A stretch of DNA of 64,000 nucleotides, taken from the NCBI RefSeq assembly GCF_030272615.1, contig NC_081411.1, forward strand, positions 837,052,136 through 837,116,135. The letters are read 5' to 3'. The position numbers were made by a program, and so were the translations under genes. The notes beneath the pieces are model-generated. The model was given only the letters and a program-made list of their open reading frames with translations, ran no database searches and was not told where the DNA came from. Position 1 is the stretch's first letter. Each line of letters opens with the position of its first letter. Positions 46,388 to 57,738 of this stretch are shown piece by piece. This DNA comes from Cryptomeria japonica. Its lineage: Eukaryota > Streptophyta > Pinopsida > Cupressales > Cupressaceae.

Positions 46388-46528
46388 CCTTTTATGAAAA
46401 TAAAATAAAATGAAATAAATAAATATTTTTGGAGAAAAATTTTAACTAATTAAAAATAAATATAATTTAATTAATTAAATAATTATAGCAAAAAGTAATG
46501 GAGGAAGGTTCCTAGTGTTGGAAACCTT

Positions 46529-46540
46529 GCTCTGATACCA
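46529..46540 (-). other. E4b primer-binding site
   Basis: In the element's sense TGGTATCAGAGC, 3 bp from the collapsed LTR. Confidence 0.88.
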
Positions 46541-46543
46541 AAA

Positions 46544-46571
46544 TGTCATGCCCAAAAGTTTGGGCATGACA
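46544..46571 (-). repeat. Collapsed 5' LTR of E4b: 28-bp palindrome
   Basis: TGTCATGCCCAAA, then AG, then TTTGGGCATGACA. These are the first and last 13 bases expected of the LTR, joined with nothing between. The left LTR of the same element begins with the same TGTCATGCCCAAA at 35260. Confidence 0.75.
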
Positions 46572-47961
46572 ATTTTTCTAGGATCGTATTTGAATGTTTT
46601 TGGTTGATTTTTTTCAAGACATTATATGGATGTTTTTGGTATTTTTTCAAGATATTATATGGATGTTTTTGGGTATTTTTAGTTTTTCAATGTTGTTGGA
46701 TTTTGTGGTTTTCAATTTTTTCGGGATTTTGAGTTTTTCATTGTTTTTGGATTTTGAGTTTTTCAATGTTTTTGGATATTTTTTTCAGGACTTTATATGA
46801 TTTTTTTGGATTTTTTTCAAGACTTTATCTGATTTTTTGGATTTTTTCAAGACTTTATATGATTTTTTTAGGATTTTTTTCAGGACTTTATCTGATTTTT
46901 TGGATTTTTTCAGGACTTTATCTGATTTTTTGGATTTTTTCAGTTATGCCCCTAGTGTGCAGACCTGTATGACATGATGATCTACACCAATTGAAATGGA
47001 GGTGCAAAACATTTCATAGATAAGCGGTCAATCGATCTCTAAGGCCCTTCAAAACATTCATCTCAACACACTTAGTGACTAGGATTTACAAATGGAGACA
47101 TAGAAAACTTCCCTATTGGTGCTTGAAACTTTGATCTTCTTTTTCCCATGTGTGTGCAAAATGCTTTAATTCCCACTCTTATGTTCACTAAAGATCCTTA
47201 GCATCCTATATGACTAGCTACATGATTTTCTAACTTCAAAAGCATCCCGAATAGAGCCTCACTGCCAGCAAGCCTTGAGAGCTCTGACGAGGCTATAGAC
47301 TATAATTTCTCATATATTTCTCCATTGCCAGTAGGCATTCATAGCCCTGATGGAGTTACTTGCATGTTCCCATAGTCAAGCTTTTTATCACATTTATATA
47401 CATGATATTTCAGTTATATATCATTGCTCTTTTTACCTTTAGATGGATATTTGGCATAGCTCTTTTTCTCTTTTTTTCTTTTCTTTTCTTGCCTTGACCT
47501 ATAAGTAATGAAACCTACTTGGGTGTGACAATTACAGTGGCACTGAATTAGAATTTTAGATTTTTCACTATTCATATGATCAACTAGGTGTCTAGAATGA
47601 ATTAGAGATCTTATTAATATGTGAGATATAGCAATTGATAGAGTTTAGGTTAACAAGTCTCAAATAGTGAAATCACTACCCAACCATAAGTAAAGCATCA
47701 TCACAAGGTAATGTTGAGAATGAATGACTTTAGAACCTCAAAGACTTCATGTCTGAATATCTAAGAAAGGAGATGACCCTTGTTTTCCTTAGATGCAAAT
47801 AGATGATAAACTTGAACAGTTGCCTTGTTTTATTGATCTTCTATATGAAAATGTGGAAAGTCTTAAGAATGTGATGCATCTAAAAAAGAAACTACATGTA
47901 ATGTAGTGTTTTAAATGATATGATATGCAATGAGGAAAATAAAACCTATACTAAACAACCC
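46572..47961. other. E6 spacer between PMD gene and pol, right part
   Basis: Non-coding. The first 370 bp is a T-rich tandem array; the remainder is unique-looking sequence with no supported frame. A duplicated phrase (TGCCAGCAAGCCTTGAGAG near 47268 and TGCCAGTAGGCATTCATAG near 47328) is visible. Confidence 0.5.
46594..46945. repeat. T-rich tandem array of about 28-32 bp units
   Basis: Repeats of GATTTTTTTGGATTTTTTCA followed by AGACTTTATCT, with variants such as GATGTTTTTGG. Similar units lie left of E4b at 35190-35255. Confidence 0.8.
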
Positions 47962-50900
47962 TTAGGTATAATATCGCTTAAGGTGCATGTTGTTCATAGG
48001 GTCAGAGATTGGATCTCCCTCCATGGTAGTCAAATTATAGGCTCCATTTCCTATGACCCTTGTTATAATGAAAGGACCTAGCCATTTAGGTTTGAAATTC
48101 CCCGACCTTTCTCGTTCCGCTAGGTTCCTTTGATTCTCTTTAAGTACTAGATCTCCCACTTGAAAAGTTTGTGGGCGGATCCGTTTATTATAACTTTATC
48201 TTAGTCTATTTTGATATCCTTATAGATGGTTAAACACTATTTGTCTCTTTTCATCAAGGGTTTCAAGTTCTTGTAACCTTGCTACCTTTTAGTCCTCCTC
48301 TAATATGATGTTTTGTAAGGAGACTCTTAGAGATGGTATTTCTATTTCAATGGGGGGTATCGCTTCTATCCCATAGACCAAGGAATATGGTGTTGCTCCT
48401 ATAGGTGTGTGTACTCCTATTCTATAGGACCAAAGAGAAGGATTTAACTGGAGATGCTAGTCTCATCTTGTGTCTGTGACTACTTTCTTAACAATTTTCA
48501 ATATTGTTTTATTAGTATCCTGTGCTTTCCCATTACTTTGTGGATAATATGGCATGGAAAATCTCTGTTGTATGTGGAATTTATCACACAACTCTTCCAA
48601 TTCTTGGTTTTTAAATGGACGCCCGTTATCTGTAACAAAGCACATTGGAAATCTGTATCTACATATAATGTAGTTCAGCATGAATTTTGCTATCTGCTTT
48701 CCAGTGGTGTATGTTAAAGGAATCGCCTCAACCCACTTAGTAAAATATTTAGTGGCTATCAAGATAAACTTGTGCCCATTAGAAGAAGTAGGGTTAATTT
48801 TACCCACTAGATCTAATCCCCATTGTGAAAATGGCCATGGTGATGTGATGGGTTGAAGATCTTATCCTGGTGCATGAATAAGGTCTCCATGCATTTGGCA
48901 TTGTCTACACTTCTGTACATACTTGTAAGCATCTTTTTCCATTGTTGGCCAATAATACCCTATTCTCAGCAATTTCTTTGACAATGGTAGACCACTTTGG
49001 TGAGCCCCACATATTCCATCATGGACTTCTTTTAAAGCAAGATGTGCTTCATTCTCATCTAGACATCGGAGAAGAGTTCCATCAAAACCCTTTCTATACA
49101 AAGTATCAGCTATAATGGTGTATCTAGATGCCTAACGAATAAAGGTCTTCTTTTGATTTCTGGACAAATCCGGTGACATGTATTGGGTGTGTAAATATGT
49201 ATATATTTCATTATACCAAGGTGATTCTGGACCCGTAATTGCACTTACATAGTCTGATAAGGGAGTCTCATATGCAGGTAGCATTAACTATTCTATGATA
49301 AACTCAAACTGAGTTTCATTAGCAGGCATATTCAGAAGAGATCCTATGGTTGCCATTGCATCTGCTACCTTGTTTTGTATTCATGAGATTTGTTCAAAGG
49401 TAATTTTGCTGAAGCGCTCCTTGTAATCTTCAACCAACTTCTTATAAGGCATGAGTTTGTCATCCTTCGTGTTGTAATCATCATTGACCTAGTTTACAAT
49501 CAACTACAAATAACCATAGACCTATAACTCTCTTATTTTCCATTGTACAGTTGTACAAAGCCCTATGAGGACAACTTCATTTTCAACCATATTGTTGGTG
49601 CATGGGAAATTGATCCTAAATTACTTAGGTATAACATCTCATTGAGGAGTAATGAAGAGAATTCCTGCTTTAGATCCATGATTTGTATATGACCCATCAA
49701 AATATAATTTCCACATAACTGAGGTAGTTAATGTAAACACGGATTCATCTAGAAAGTCTATCAGCAATGGATGAGTACCCTATATAGGAGCCTCTGCTAA
49801 TTGATATGCTATGATTTTTCCTTTGATGGCTTTTCTGTCTATGTGTTCTATATCAAACTCACTCAAGATCATAACCCACTTAGCCAATCGCTTGGTCAAT
49901 GTTGCTCTGCTCAATAGATACTTGAGTGGGTCAAAGCATGCAATAAGTTGTACCTTATGACTCAACATGTAATGTCTAAGCTTTCATGATGCAAAGATTA
50001 ATGCTAAGCATGCTCACTCTATGGGGGTATAATTAAGCTCATAGCCGATCAGAGTCCTACTTATATAGTAAATGACTCTTTCTTTTCCATTTTTATCATG
50101 ATGTGCCAATAGAGCTCCTAGAGCTGAGTTCGTTGTTGATATGTATAACAATAGAGGTTGTCCTGGAGTAGGGGATATTAAAACTGGTGTATTCAAAAGA
50201 TAATCTTTCAGAGCTTGCAAAGCTTCCTGGCATTGTTCTGTCCATTTAAAAGTAACTCCTTTCCTGAGTAAATGCTGGAATGGATGACACTTATCTGCCA
50301 ACTATGCTATGAATCTCCTTATGGATTGCAATCTTCCTTGTAACCCTCTAAGTTGTTTAAGTGTTGATGGAGGTTGCATATCAATGGTTTCCTTGACCTT
50401 AGTAGGGTCTATTTCAATTCCTCTATTTGACACTATAAACCCTAACAGTTTACCTGTTGTTAAGCCAAACACACATTTTTTCTGATTTAATCTGACATTA
50501 CACTATTCTAACCGATCAAATATCTATGTAAGAACTGCAAGGTGACTTTCTCTGGTTTGTGATTTAGCCAATGTCTCATCCATGTAATCTTCCATTATGT
50601 TATTGGATCATATCTTGAAACAATGTTGTCATGGCTCTTTGGTATGTTATTTCGACATTTTTAAGACCAAATGGCATCACATTCCAGTAGTATGTTCCCC
50701 ATGGGCATGTAAAGGCCATTTTATGTTGATCTTTTGGTGCAATTTTAATCTGGTTGTATCCTAAAAAACCATCCATTAAGGATAGCATTTCATTTCTAGT
50801 TGCTAGGTCAACTATCATGTCGATATTGGGTAGCGGGAAGTCATCCTTAGGACAAGCTCTATTTAGATATTGAAAATCAATACAGATTCTTATGCCTCAT

Positions 50901-51321
50901 GTGGGCTTAGTCATAGGTACCAGGTTTGATATCCATTCTGCTTAGTTAATAGGTCTAATAAAACCTACATCTAGCAACTTTTGTAGTTCTATTTTAACTA
51001 GTAATGCGATACTTGGATGCATTTTTCTCAATTTTTGCTTGTAAGGTTTAACTCCTAGTATCAATGGTAAGTGATGCAACACTAATTCAGGGTCTAAGCC
51101 TGGCATGTCTGAATAGGACCAAGCAAATTTGATAGGTCATTGCTTGAAAAAATGAATGAATCTGTCTTTTTCTTCTTTGCTCAATGATTTTTCCAGATGG
51201 ATGTTATGTACAACCTCCCCTTCTGCTATGTTTACTTATTTTGTTTCCTCTGTAAGTAATGCTAAACTTTCTCTTTCCATAGGAAGATTACCCAAGTCAC
51301 ATTTGTCATTATGGGTGGTTG
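47962..51321 (-). pseudogene. E6 pol: RT, RNase H and integrase
   Basis: Reads leftward from the solo LTR. RT fingers and palm are at about 51130-50600. The catalytic box reads Y-M-D-E at 50575-50586, so the second Asp of Y-x-D-D is lost, with a frameshift just before it. The RT thumb and RNase H start (50301-50014) lack the usual first Asp (Y-I-S-T-T). The RNase H end is near 49780. The integrase zinc finger (H...H, C-x2-C) is at 49020-48880. The integrase core (48807-48463) has D and D-N-G, but the third residue is Gln (CAG at 48522-48520) instead of Glu. The C-terminal domain ends at 47962. The W-P-T-M-E-K-D and A-x-x-Y-F-T-K-W-V-E-A motifs point to the Tat/Athila side of gypsy. Clearly dead. 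Confidence 0.85.
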
Positions 51322-51326
51322 GATCC

Positions 51327-52498
51327 TATAGCGTCCTAAAATTGTGACACTTGCAATTTCGACTGCATTTCGGTCTTCACGATGGCGACGCAACATGCAA
51401 CCTGAATGGAGACCCCGAAACCTGATTATGACGCTGAAAACTGCATTTTTCAAGCACCCTGGCCTGAACCTCCTTGCACCCTGCTGTCCCGGGAGGTGGG
51501 ACCAGAGCGCCCAGCACCCTGGTCCCTGGGTCCTATTTTGGGCCCGGTCTCCTAAGGGTTCTCGGGTCTTTTTGTTTTCAATTTGGAAATTATCTTTCCT
51601 GGTCGGCCTAAGGTCGGGAAAATCAGTCTATCAGCCCTAATTGACAAGTATATAAACTACATTTTCCTCTTTCATTCGATATGATGGAAAAGGTGTGGAA
51701 ACTATACTCAAGCATTCAAGCATTCCTTCAAGCAATTGATCATTTCAAGTCTCCATTCAAGGCTAAGTGTTGCATTCAAGACAAGGATTCAACCATTGAA
51801 GAGGAGATCACATACTACTACAACATACAACATCTAAACCTTCGCACATAAGGATACAAACATCCTTAGAACAAGGTATTAGTACTTGTTTTACAGTCAT
51901 TTACATTTACAGCACTTGCTCATTTCTTGGTTAATTCCAAAACCGGGGTTTGACCTAAAGGCAAACCCCTAATCCCTAACCCCCCAATCGTCTTCGCTTT
52001 TCTGTGTGTAGGTTGCAGGTACGCGGCTGAAATTGAAGATCTGGAATCCTTGTGCAGAGACGAACAAATCCCCCTTCGTTTCGCGGATTTTTCGGAGGAC
52101 CGTGGCGCCGGGCGCCATCGTCCCAACAACTTTTGCTCAAATTTGCAAGACAGCGCCGTATCGACATTTTACTGCTAATTCCAGGTCCGTAGCTTCATAC
52201 TGTATTCCTATCTCAGTTTATCAGTGAATCTTTCTCACTTTCTATGCATTCCTAGCTTAATTCCTCTATGCACATTCTTTACAAAAGAGGGTTGTCTTGC
52301 TGTCTTAACCCTTGAAACGCATTTAGCATCCAATCTTGCACTGTGTGGGATTGGATCTTGTGGGTTTCAACCCCTCTTTTGAATGTAAAGTCTCTCCCCT
52401 AAGTGAAAACCATCAACCCTAGCGAATCTCCCTTCTCTCTCCTTGGAGTTGGAAGAGGGGAGAGCAACTAGGGTTCGATCGCGATTTTCCGCTTTACA
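51327..52498 (+). repeat. Solo LTR A
   Basis: 1,172 bp between perfect copies of gatcc (51322-51326 and 52499-52503). It starts TATAGCGTCC, where TG would be expected, probably one G-to-A change, and ends GCTTTACA. It has a TATA box (TATATAAA, 51649-51656). No internal coding sequence remains, so it came from recombination between the two LTRs of a gypsy-type element. Confidence 0.88.
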
Positions 52499-52503
52499 GA
52501 TCC

Positions 52504-54476
52504 TTATCTTCTGTTGGAGAAGTACTTTCTTCTCCAAAGTATGCAATTCTATTTAGGTCTATAGCAAACCCTGCTTTATGATCACCTTGCAGAAATCCCT
52601 CTCTAACTCCTAGAAATTATGAGATTGCTTCATCGTTTTCAAACCAATCCAGTGTTGGTTTTCCTTCTTTCCCCCAATCAATCAAGCATGAATGTACTAG
52701 GGATAAATCATTACTCCCTTCTTTAGTAGACTTGGATAACATGAAGACTTGATTGTTTGACTGGCTTTGTGTATCTTCATCTTGTATAAGCCTTATTTGA
52801 TTCCTTAATATTACACTTTCTTGTGGGCTATAATCATGGAGTGATAAGAATTTATAATCATGAGAGTCTATCTCACTTTTAATATATGTTTCATCATATG
52901 AGTTATCATCACTTATTTCTTCTTGTTCCTATCCTTGATTCTATTGTAGATTGACTGGTCTTCTTTGCACATTAGTAACCCTTCTTAAGCTTGGTATAAG
53001 CCTTTGCAATCTTTCTTCATCTGTTTCATTAGGTTGAGCCTGAGTTGCTTCTCGTGGTAGAGTTAGTGACAATAACCATGGGTGGGATTTAGGTGGTGGG
53101 GGTAATCTTGCATCTGTTGCCACATTACCTTGTACTGTTGTGTCAATAATTGCATCATTTTGTAACTCAGTGGTAGGTTTTTACAAGAGTTATCTCATGT
53201 CTTCCCCATCTGACTCTATACTTGGTGATGTACATACATGATTACTCATTTGAGATGAAGATGGAAGTGCCTATGTGGACAAATTCCTGTGTGATATGTA
53301 ATTTGTTGTTTTGCTTGGTTGATTTAGTATATCAAGAGTATGCTATCTTGCTTCGGTACTATATTGTACATGCTTGTATCCCAATCCTTGATTCCCTGGT
53401 TTATCATTAGGAACAAAAGGTTCTAGTCTTCCTTGTTTCTATAACCCTAGGCCTATGGTACCATCATATCCATGTCTTTAGAGTATTTTGAAACCATTGT
53501 CATACTGATCTATGTGTATTTTGGGTATTGTCATATGATCTTCTTCTCTATATATCCAATGGTTAACATCTTCGTTCAAGGATTCTTCTTGTAAGTCAAC
53601 CCATCTAATGAAAGAGCATGAATCTATGTATTTGACAATTTATTTTCCTTTGTCTTGCTTTTGAATTATAGTGTGAGGTTTCCCAAAGGACTTGGGAGAA
53701 AGAGACAATTGTTTCCCACTTAGAGAATTTGCAATAGAGTATTCTCCACAACCCATATCCTTTATTTGTAAGGAGGATGTTGTAGGCATATCTTTTTTTA
53801 TTTCTGTGATCTTTAATGCTTCGAGCTATGTAGTGAGAGGTGCGGCCTGATTGATAGGTATCTGATTATCCACATTGTCTTTCAGATAATTGCAATGTTG
53901 GAATGGATTTGGATCACCCTTTATGGTGATTTCAATACCATTGTATGGGAATTTGACACACTAATGAAATATGGATGGTATTTCTTGCATGGTGTGGATC
54001 CATGGGTGGCCCAATAACATGTTATATCCTAGTTCTCTGTCCAAGACTTGAAAAGTGACCTCTATTGTTATGGTCCTACTTGTATAGGTAATGTTACAAT
54101 GCCTTTAGATGGACGTTCTTCGTAATTGTAAGCCTTGATACTTATCCTTTGGGAAGAATCAACCTGAAGTTCAGAATATCCCAGTGCTTTGACCAACTTT
54201 AAAGTACAAATGTTGAGACTAGCTCCCCCATCTATGAATACTCTTCTGATTCTTTTCTTATGAATGTAAGCTTCTAGATGTAGTCAGTCATTATGAAGTA
54301 ATTTTTCACTAGGAATATCTTGTTCTGTGAATGCAATACATGTGCCTTGTGTCAGATTTCCTACCATAGACTGGAAGGAAACTTCATCTATATCTCTATC
54401 CACTACTGAATCTTGAAGTGCTTTGTCCAGTATAGCTCTATGATTGGGTGAAATACGCAATAGTTCAAATAAATAT
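52504..54476 (-). pseudogene. E6 protease and RT linker
   Basis: The minus frame contains the aspartic protease around F-I-D-G-G-A-S-L-N-I (54219-54245). Asp-Gly-Gly replaces the usual Asp-Ser/Thr-Gly, as in other Tat-type proteases. It continues as a long low-conservation linker rich in acidic residues and Ser (about 53900-52510) that leads to RT across solo LTR A. Several stops and probable frame changes are present. Its right end is cut by solo LTR B. Confidence 0.65.
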
Positions 54477-56251
54477 TGTAGTCACATAAATTTGTCCACT
54501 TAATTAAATGAATATTTAGTATTTATTTGATTATTTAACCATCAATCAATAATTAATTAAATTAATATTTAATTAATTCATCTTAACCCTCTTCTCCTAT
54601 TAATTAAATAAATTATTCAATTTTTTTAATTTAATTCACTTAACCAAATTCAGACCATTAATTAAATAAATAAATCATATCTGTTTAATTAAATCTTATC
54701 TCGCATTTAAATAAATTAACATTTATTTAAATCCCCCAAAATCCCATCTCTCACATTTAAATAAATTAACATTTATTTAAATCACCTTTATCCTCCACCC
54801 ACTTGCATTTTCCTACAAATGCAAGTTGCACAACTATTTTAAATAAATAAATTATTTATTTAAAATCCTATTTATCCTCACCCACTTGAAACCTTTAATG
54901 GTTTCCCTTAAAGTCTTCAAACTTAATGGCTTCCTTCTAGAGTCTTCTCAAGCCTTAAATGGTTTCCCTTAAAATCTTCAAACTTAATGGCTTCCTTCTA
55001 GAGTCTTCTTAAGCCTTTAATGGTTTCCCTTAAAGTCTTCAAACTTAATGGCTTCCTTCTAGAGTCTTCTTAAGCCTTTAAAGGTTTCCCTTAAAGTCTT
55101 TGAGCATTTAATGTTTTATCTTCCTTTTTCTAATGTAAATAAATTAAGATTTATTTAAATCCAAAATTCACATTCACATTTAAATAAATAAATATTTATT
55201 CAAATATCTATCTAAATATAAATTACACCATTTAATTAAAATAAATGATTTTATTTCAATTGAAAATTCCAAAATTCCTCCCACTTGCAATCCTAACCCC
55301 CTTCTAGATTATTCTAACCCCCTCCTAATTAGCCTAATCCATCCCCTAAATATTGTCACATTCCTAAGCAACTTGGAGTCACTTCTCAAAGCCCTCAAAG
55401 TCTTTGAAAGGCATTTAAGGTTTTAATTCTTCAAATGGTTAACCTCTAAAGTCTTCCAAACCATTAAAAGCTCTTACATAACCATTTATGGTTAACTCAC
55501 CTTTTACCTTTGGTTAGAGACTTTCCTCTAACTTAACCATCCTTTTGACTCATGGGTCTCTTCAAATCATTTATTTTTTTGACTAAGCTAACCATTTATC
55601 CGTTGGATAAAAGGAATATCCATTAACCTAACCCTAACCCAACCCCCTAGGGTAACCATCATGTCCCCTCAAGCATTTAATGCTCCTTATCTCTCCTCCC
55701 AAGCCTCCTCATGGTGACACTTGTCAACATGGAATTGGGTTGAAAGTCTCACATGGATTGAATATCTTTCAATCCTAACCCTTGTTAAGATTGCTCAATC
55801 TTAACCCTTCATTTCCCCATTTCTTCTATAAATAGGACCCTTCTCCTCAAGCAAAAAAAGGAAACATTAGAGTATTGTTGTTATACTGGTATTAGCATAG
55901 AGATTTTTCATAGCATCACTATCTACACTTCCATAGCATTTTGTTTATCATTTTCAAGCATCTTGAATCTCCATATGGCATCCATGTCTAGTGCTAAAAG
56001 ATGAGAGTTACACTCATGTGGAACTTGGAGAGGAGAGGAACAAGGGAGGAACAACTATGAACATCTTGATTAGCATTTGGAGGAGTATAGTTTATCTATT
56101 CTATATTTGTATGCTTTCTATTTCATGCTTAATATCTCTCTTGATATGCCTGTTTAGGATAATCTTTTGTTGCTAACACTAATGTTTGTTTCTTGTGCTC
56201 TTGTGTGTGTTGCCATCAAACATATTTTCTAATCCTTTTTGTAGAGAATCA
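54477..56251 (+). repeat. Solo LTR B
   Basis: About 1.77 kb of AT-rich non-coding sequence interrupts the E6 frame. It starts TGTAGTCACATAAA, like the E6 LTR start, and has a plus-strand TATA box (CTATAAATAG, 55826-55835). The right end is near AGAATCA. The target duplication is not clean (aatat on the left; gatat begins at 56254). Interior AAATAAAT and TTAATTAA blocks resemble the E6 LTR. Confidence 0.65.
54897..55110 (+). repeat. 61-bp tandem repeat within solo LTR B
   Basis: Three and a half copies starting AATGGTTTCCCTTAAAGTCT, with starts at 54897, 54958, 55019 and about 55080. Copies differ at few positions. Confidence 0.9.
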
Positions 56252-56904
56252 ATGATATTTGTGCCAGAGTTTTCTTAAGTTGCTCAACTACATTGTAAGT
56301 CCCTACTGTTGGTGGTTGATTTTGTGGTATCCCTTGTAAAGTTACCTTTGACCTGCAAGTAACCACTGCACAGTCTCTATCTTTGGGAGTAATTGTGATT
56401 GTAGAAATTGTATCATTTGTATCATAGGTTGTTCTATCAACATTTATGTTAAATCCCTCTTCATAGTCTTGATGTGTATGTTTGACATCCATAATATGTC
56501 CAATGAGTTCATCTTCAAACCAACCTAAGTGATATGGTTGATCATGCCCCCATTCTGTGAGACAAAGATTTGTATCATCATCATACTTTGGTGCTTTAAA
56601 TATCATGCAAATTTGGTGATCATCTCTATGAGTATCTTGATATTGGTCCTCTTGAATAGGTGTTTCTTGTGAATCATTGTTTGTTGTATCTCCTAAACTA
56701 ATGGAATGAATAGTATAGTCATATGAGACCTTTGTGTAGTTAGCCGTATTGTCTTGGGTACCTAATGTGGTAGCTTTTCCCTTGTCATGCTTAACAAAAG
56801 GATCCTTAAAAATCATATGATTTGTGTTTGTTGAGGTCTTATTGGTATCAATTGTGATGTCCCCTTAGTCTATCATATCTTGGACCAAGTTTTCAATTTG
56901 TAGC
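56252..56904 (-). pseudogene. E6 gag-protease junction
   Basis: A long open minus frame (56816-56229) with Asp/Thr/His-rich sequence ending in L-K-K-T-L-A-Q-I-S. This is the conserved block just upstream of E-L-L-R-I-S-P, found across solo LTR B at about 54465. It has one stop near 56865. To the right it is split from the gag zinc-knuckle region by solo LTR C. Confidence 0.65.
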
Positions 56905-57733
56905 TGTTGGCATATGCACACTCCAATGAGACATTGTATGTGATTGAAGGTTTTCTCATTGATGGCAACCTTACAATCCTATGGCATGGGCAAGGCATTA
57001 CACTGGCAAGGCATTACACTGACAAGATAGTTCACCGGCATCAACAGATCACACTCTACACTGGCACTCAAACCACCGACACCGGCACAAAGAAAGGAAG
57101 CATACTGGCACAGAGGCTGATAGGATTTTTGTTATATTATATTTTGTGTATTATTGTAAAAACTTTGTAAGCCAACTTGGCAAGTTGTAAGATGACTCTT
57201 ATATATAAGAGAGATCATTGTAGACATTTTGTAAGTGATGGAAGCAAAGAAAAAGAAGATATTAGGTAGACCTATTATGCAAAATATAGGTTAAAGGTTT
57301 TATGTAAACAATAGAGCAGAAACTGGTACTAGATTAGGAATTATAGATGCTATTGTAAAGCAATACAAGGTATTGGATTTGTATAATCCACATTGTAAGT
57401 CAGTGAGACTTCCCATTGAGCAGTGAGCTCTAGGCAATTGGCCTTCCTGCATGTGCAGGCCCCTCTTGTAAGTAATATTCTCTTATTGGCCAGTAAGTGG
57501 ATATTGTGGGTCACAAATCCCACTGAGATTTTTCCCACACTGATTTTCCTCGTTAAATCCTTGTGTCATGGTGTGCTTTTCATGTGGATGTTTTAAATTT
57601 TGTTTATTACATTATTTCTTGCATACCGGTACACTGTTATAATATGTTCTATATGTTTTAAGTTGAGAAATTCTAATTACCGGTTAGATACTAATTCACC
57701 CCCCCCCTCTCAGTATCTGTGGGATTCCTATCA
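56905..57733 (+). repeat. Solo LTR C (copia, related to the E1/E5 group)
   Basis: 829 bp between perfect copies of gtagc (56900-56904 and 57734-57738). TGTTGGCATA...GGATTCCTATCA. The start and the C-run near the end match the LTR style of E1, E2, E3 and E5. Hairpin arms GATACTAA (57687-57694) and TCAGTATC (57709-57716) flank a C-rich loop. Confidence 0.93.
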
Positions 57734-57738
57734 GTAGC

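Larger units (their letters stand above)
35260..46571 (-). mobile_element. E4b: chromovirus-like Ty3/gypsy element, heavily deleted, containing E4
   Basis: A minus-strand gypsy element inserted in the E6 spacer. Its LTRs start TGTCATGCCC and end GGGCATGACA. The 5' LTR (right) has shrunk to a 28-bp palindrome. The left side keeps a longer LTR piece. The integrase is cut off, and the PPT with LTR start is missing. Gag, protease, RT and RNase H are of chromovirus type (RT motif F-L-D-D). The TSD is not clear (caaaa versus atttt). E4 splits it between protease and RT; the frame is restored when E4 is removed. Confidence 0.75.

Noticed and set aside
46594-46972. Phe-rich plus-strand frames
   Set aside because: Translation of the T-rich tandem array.
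53222-53410. Small plus-strand frame with hydrophobic segment
   Set aside because: Antisense to the E6 protease-RT linker; no support for expression or family.
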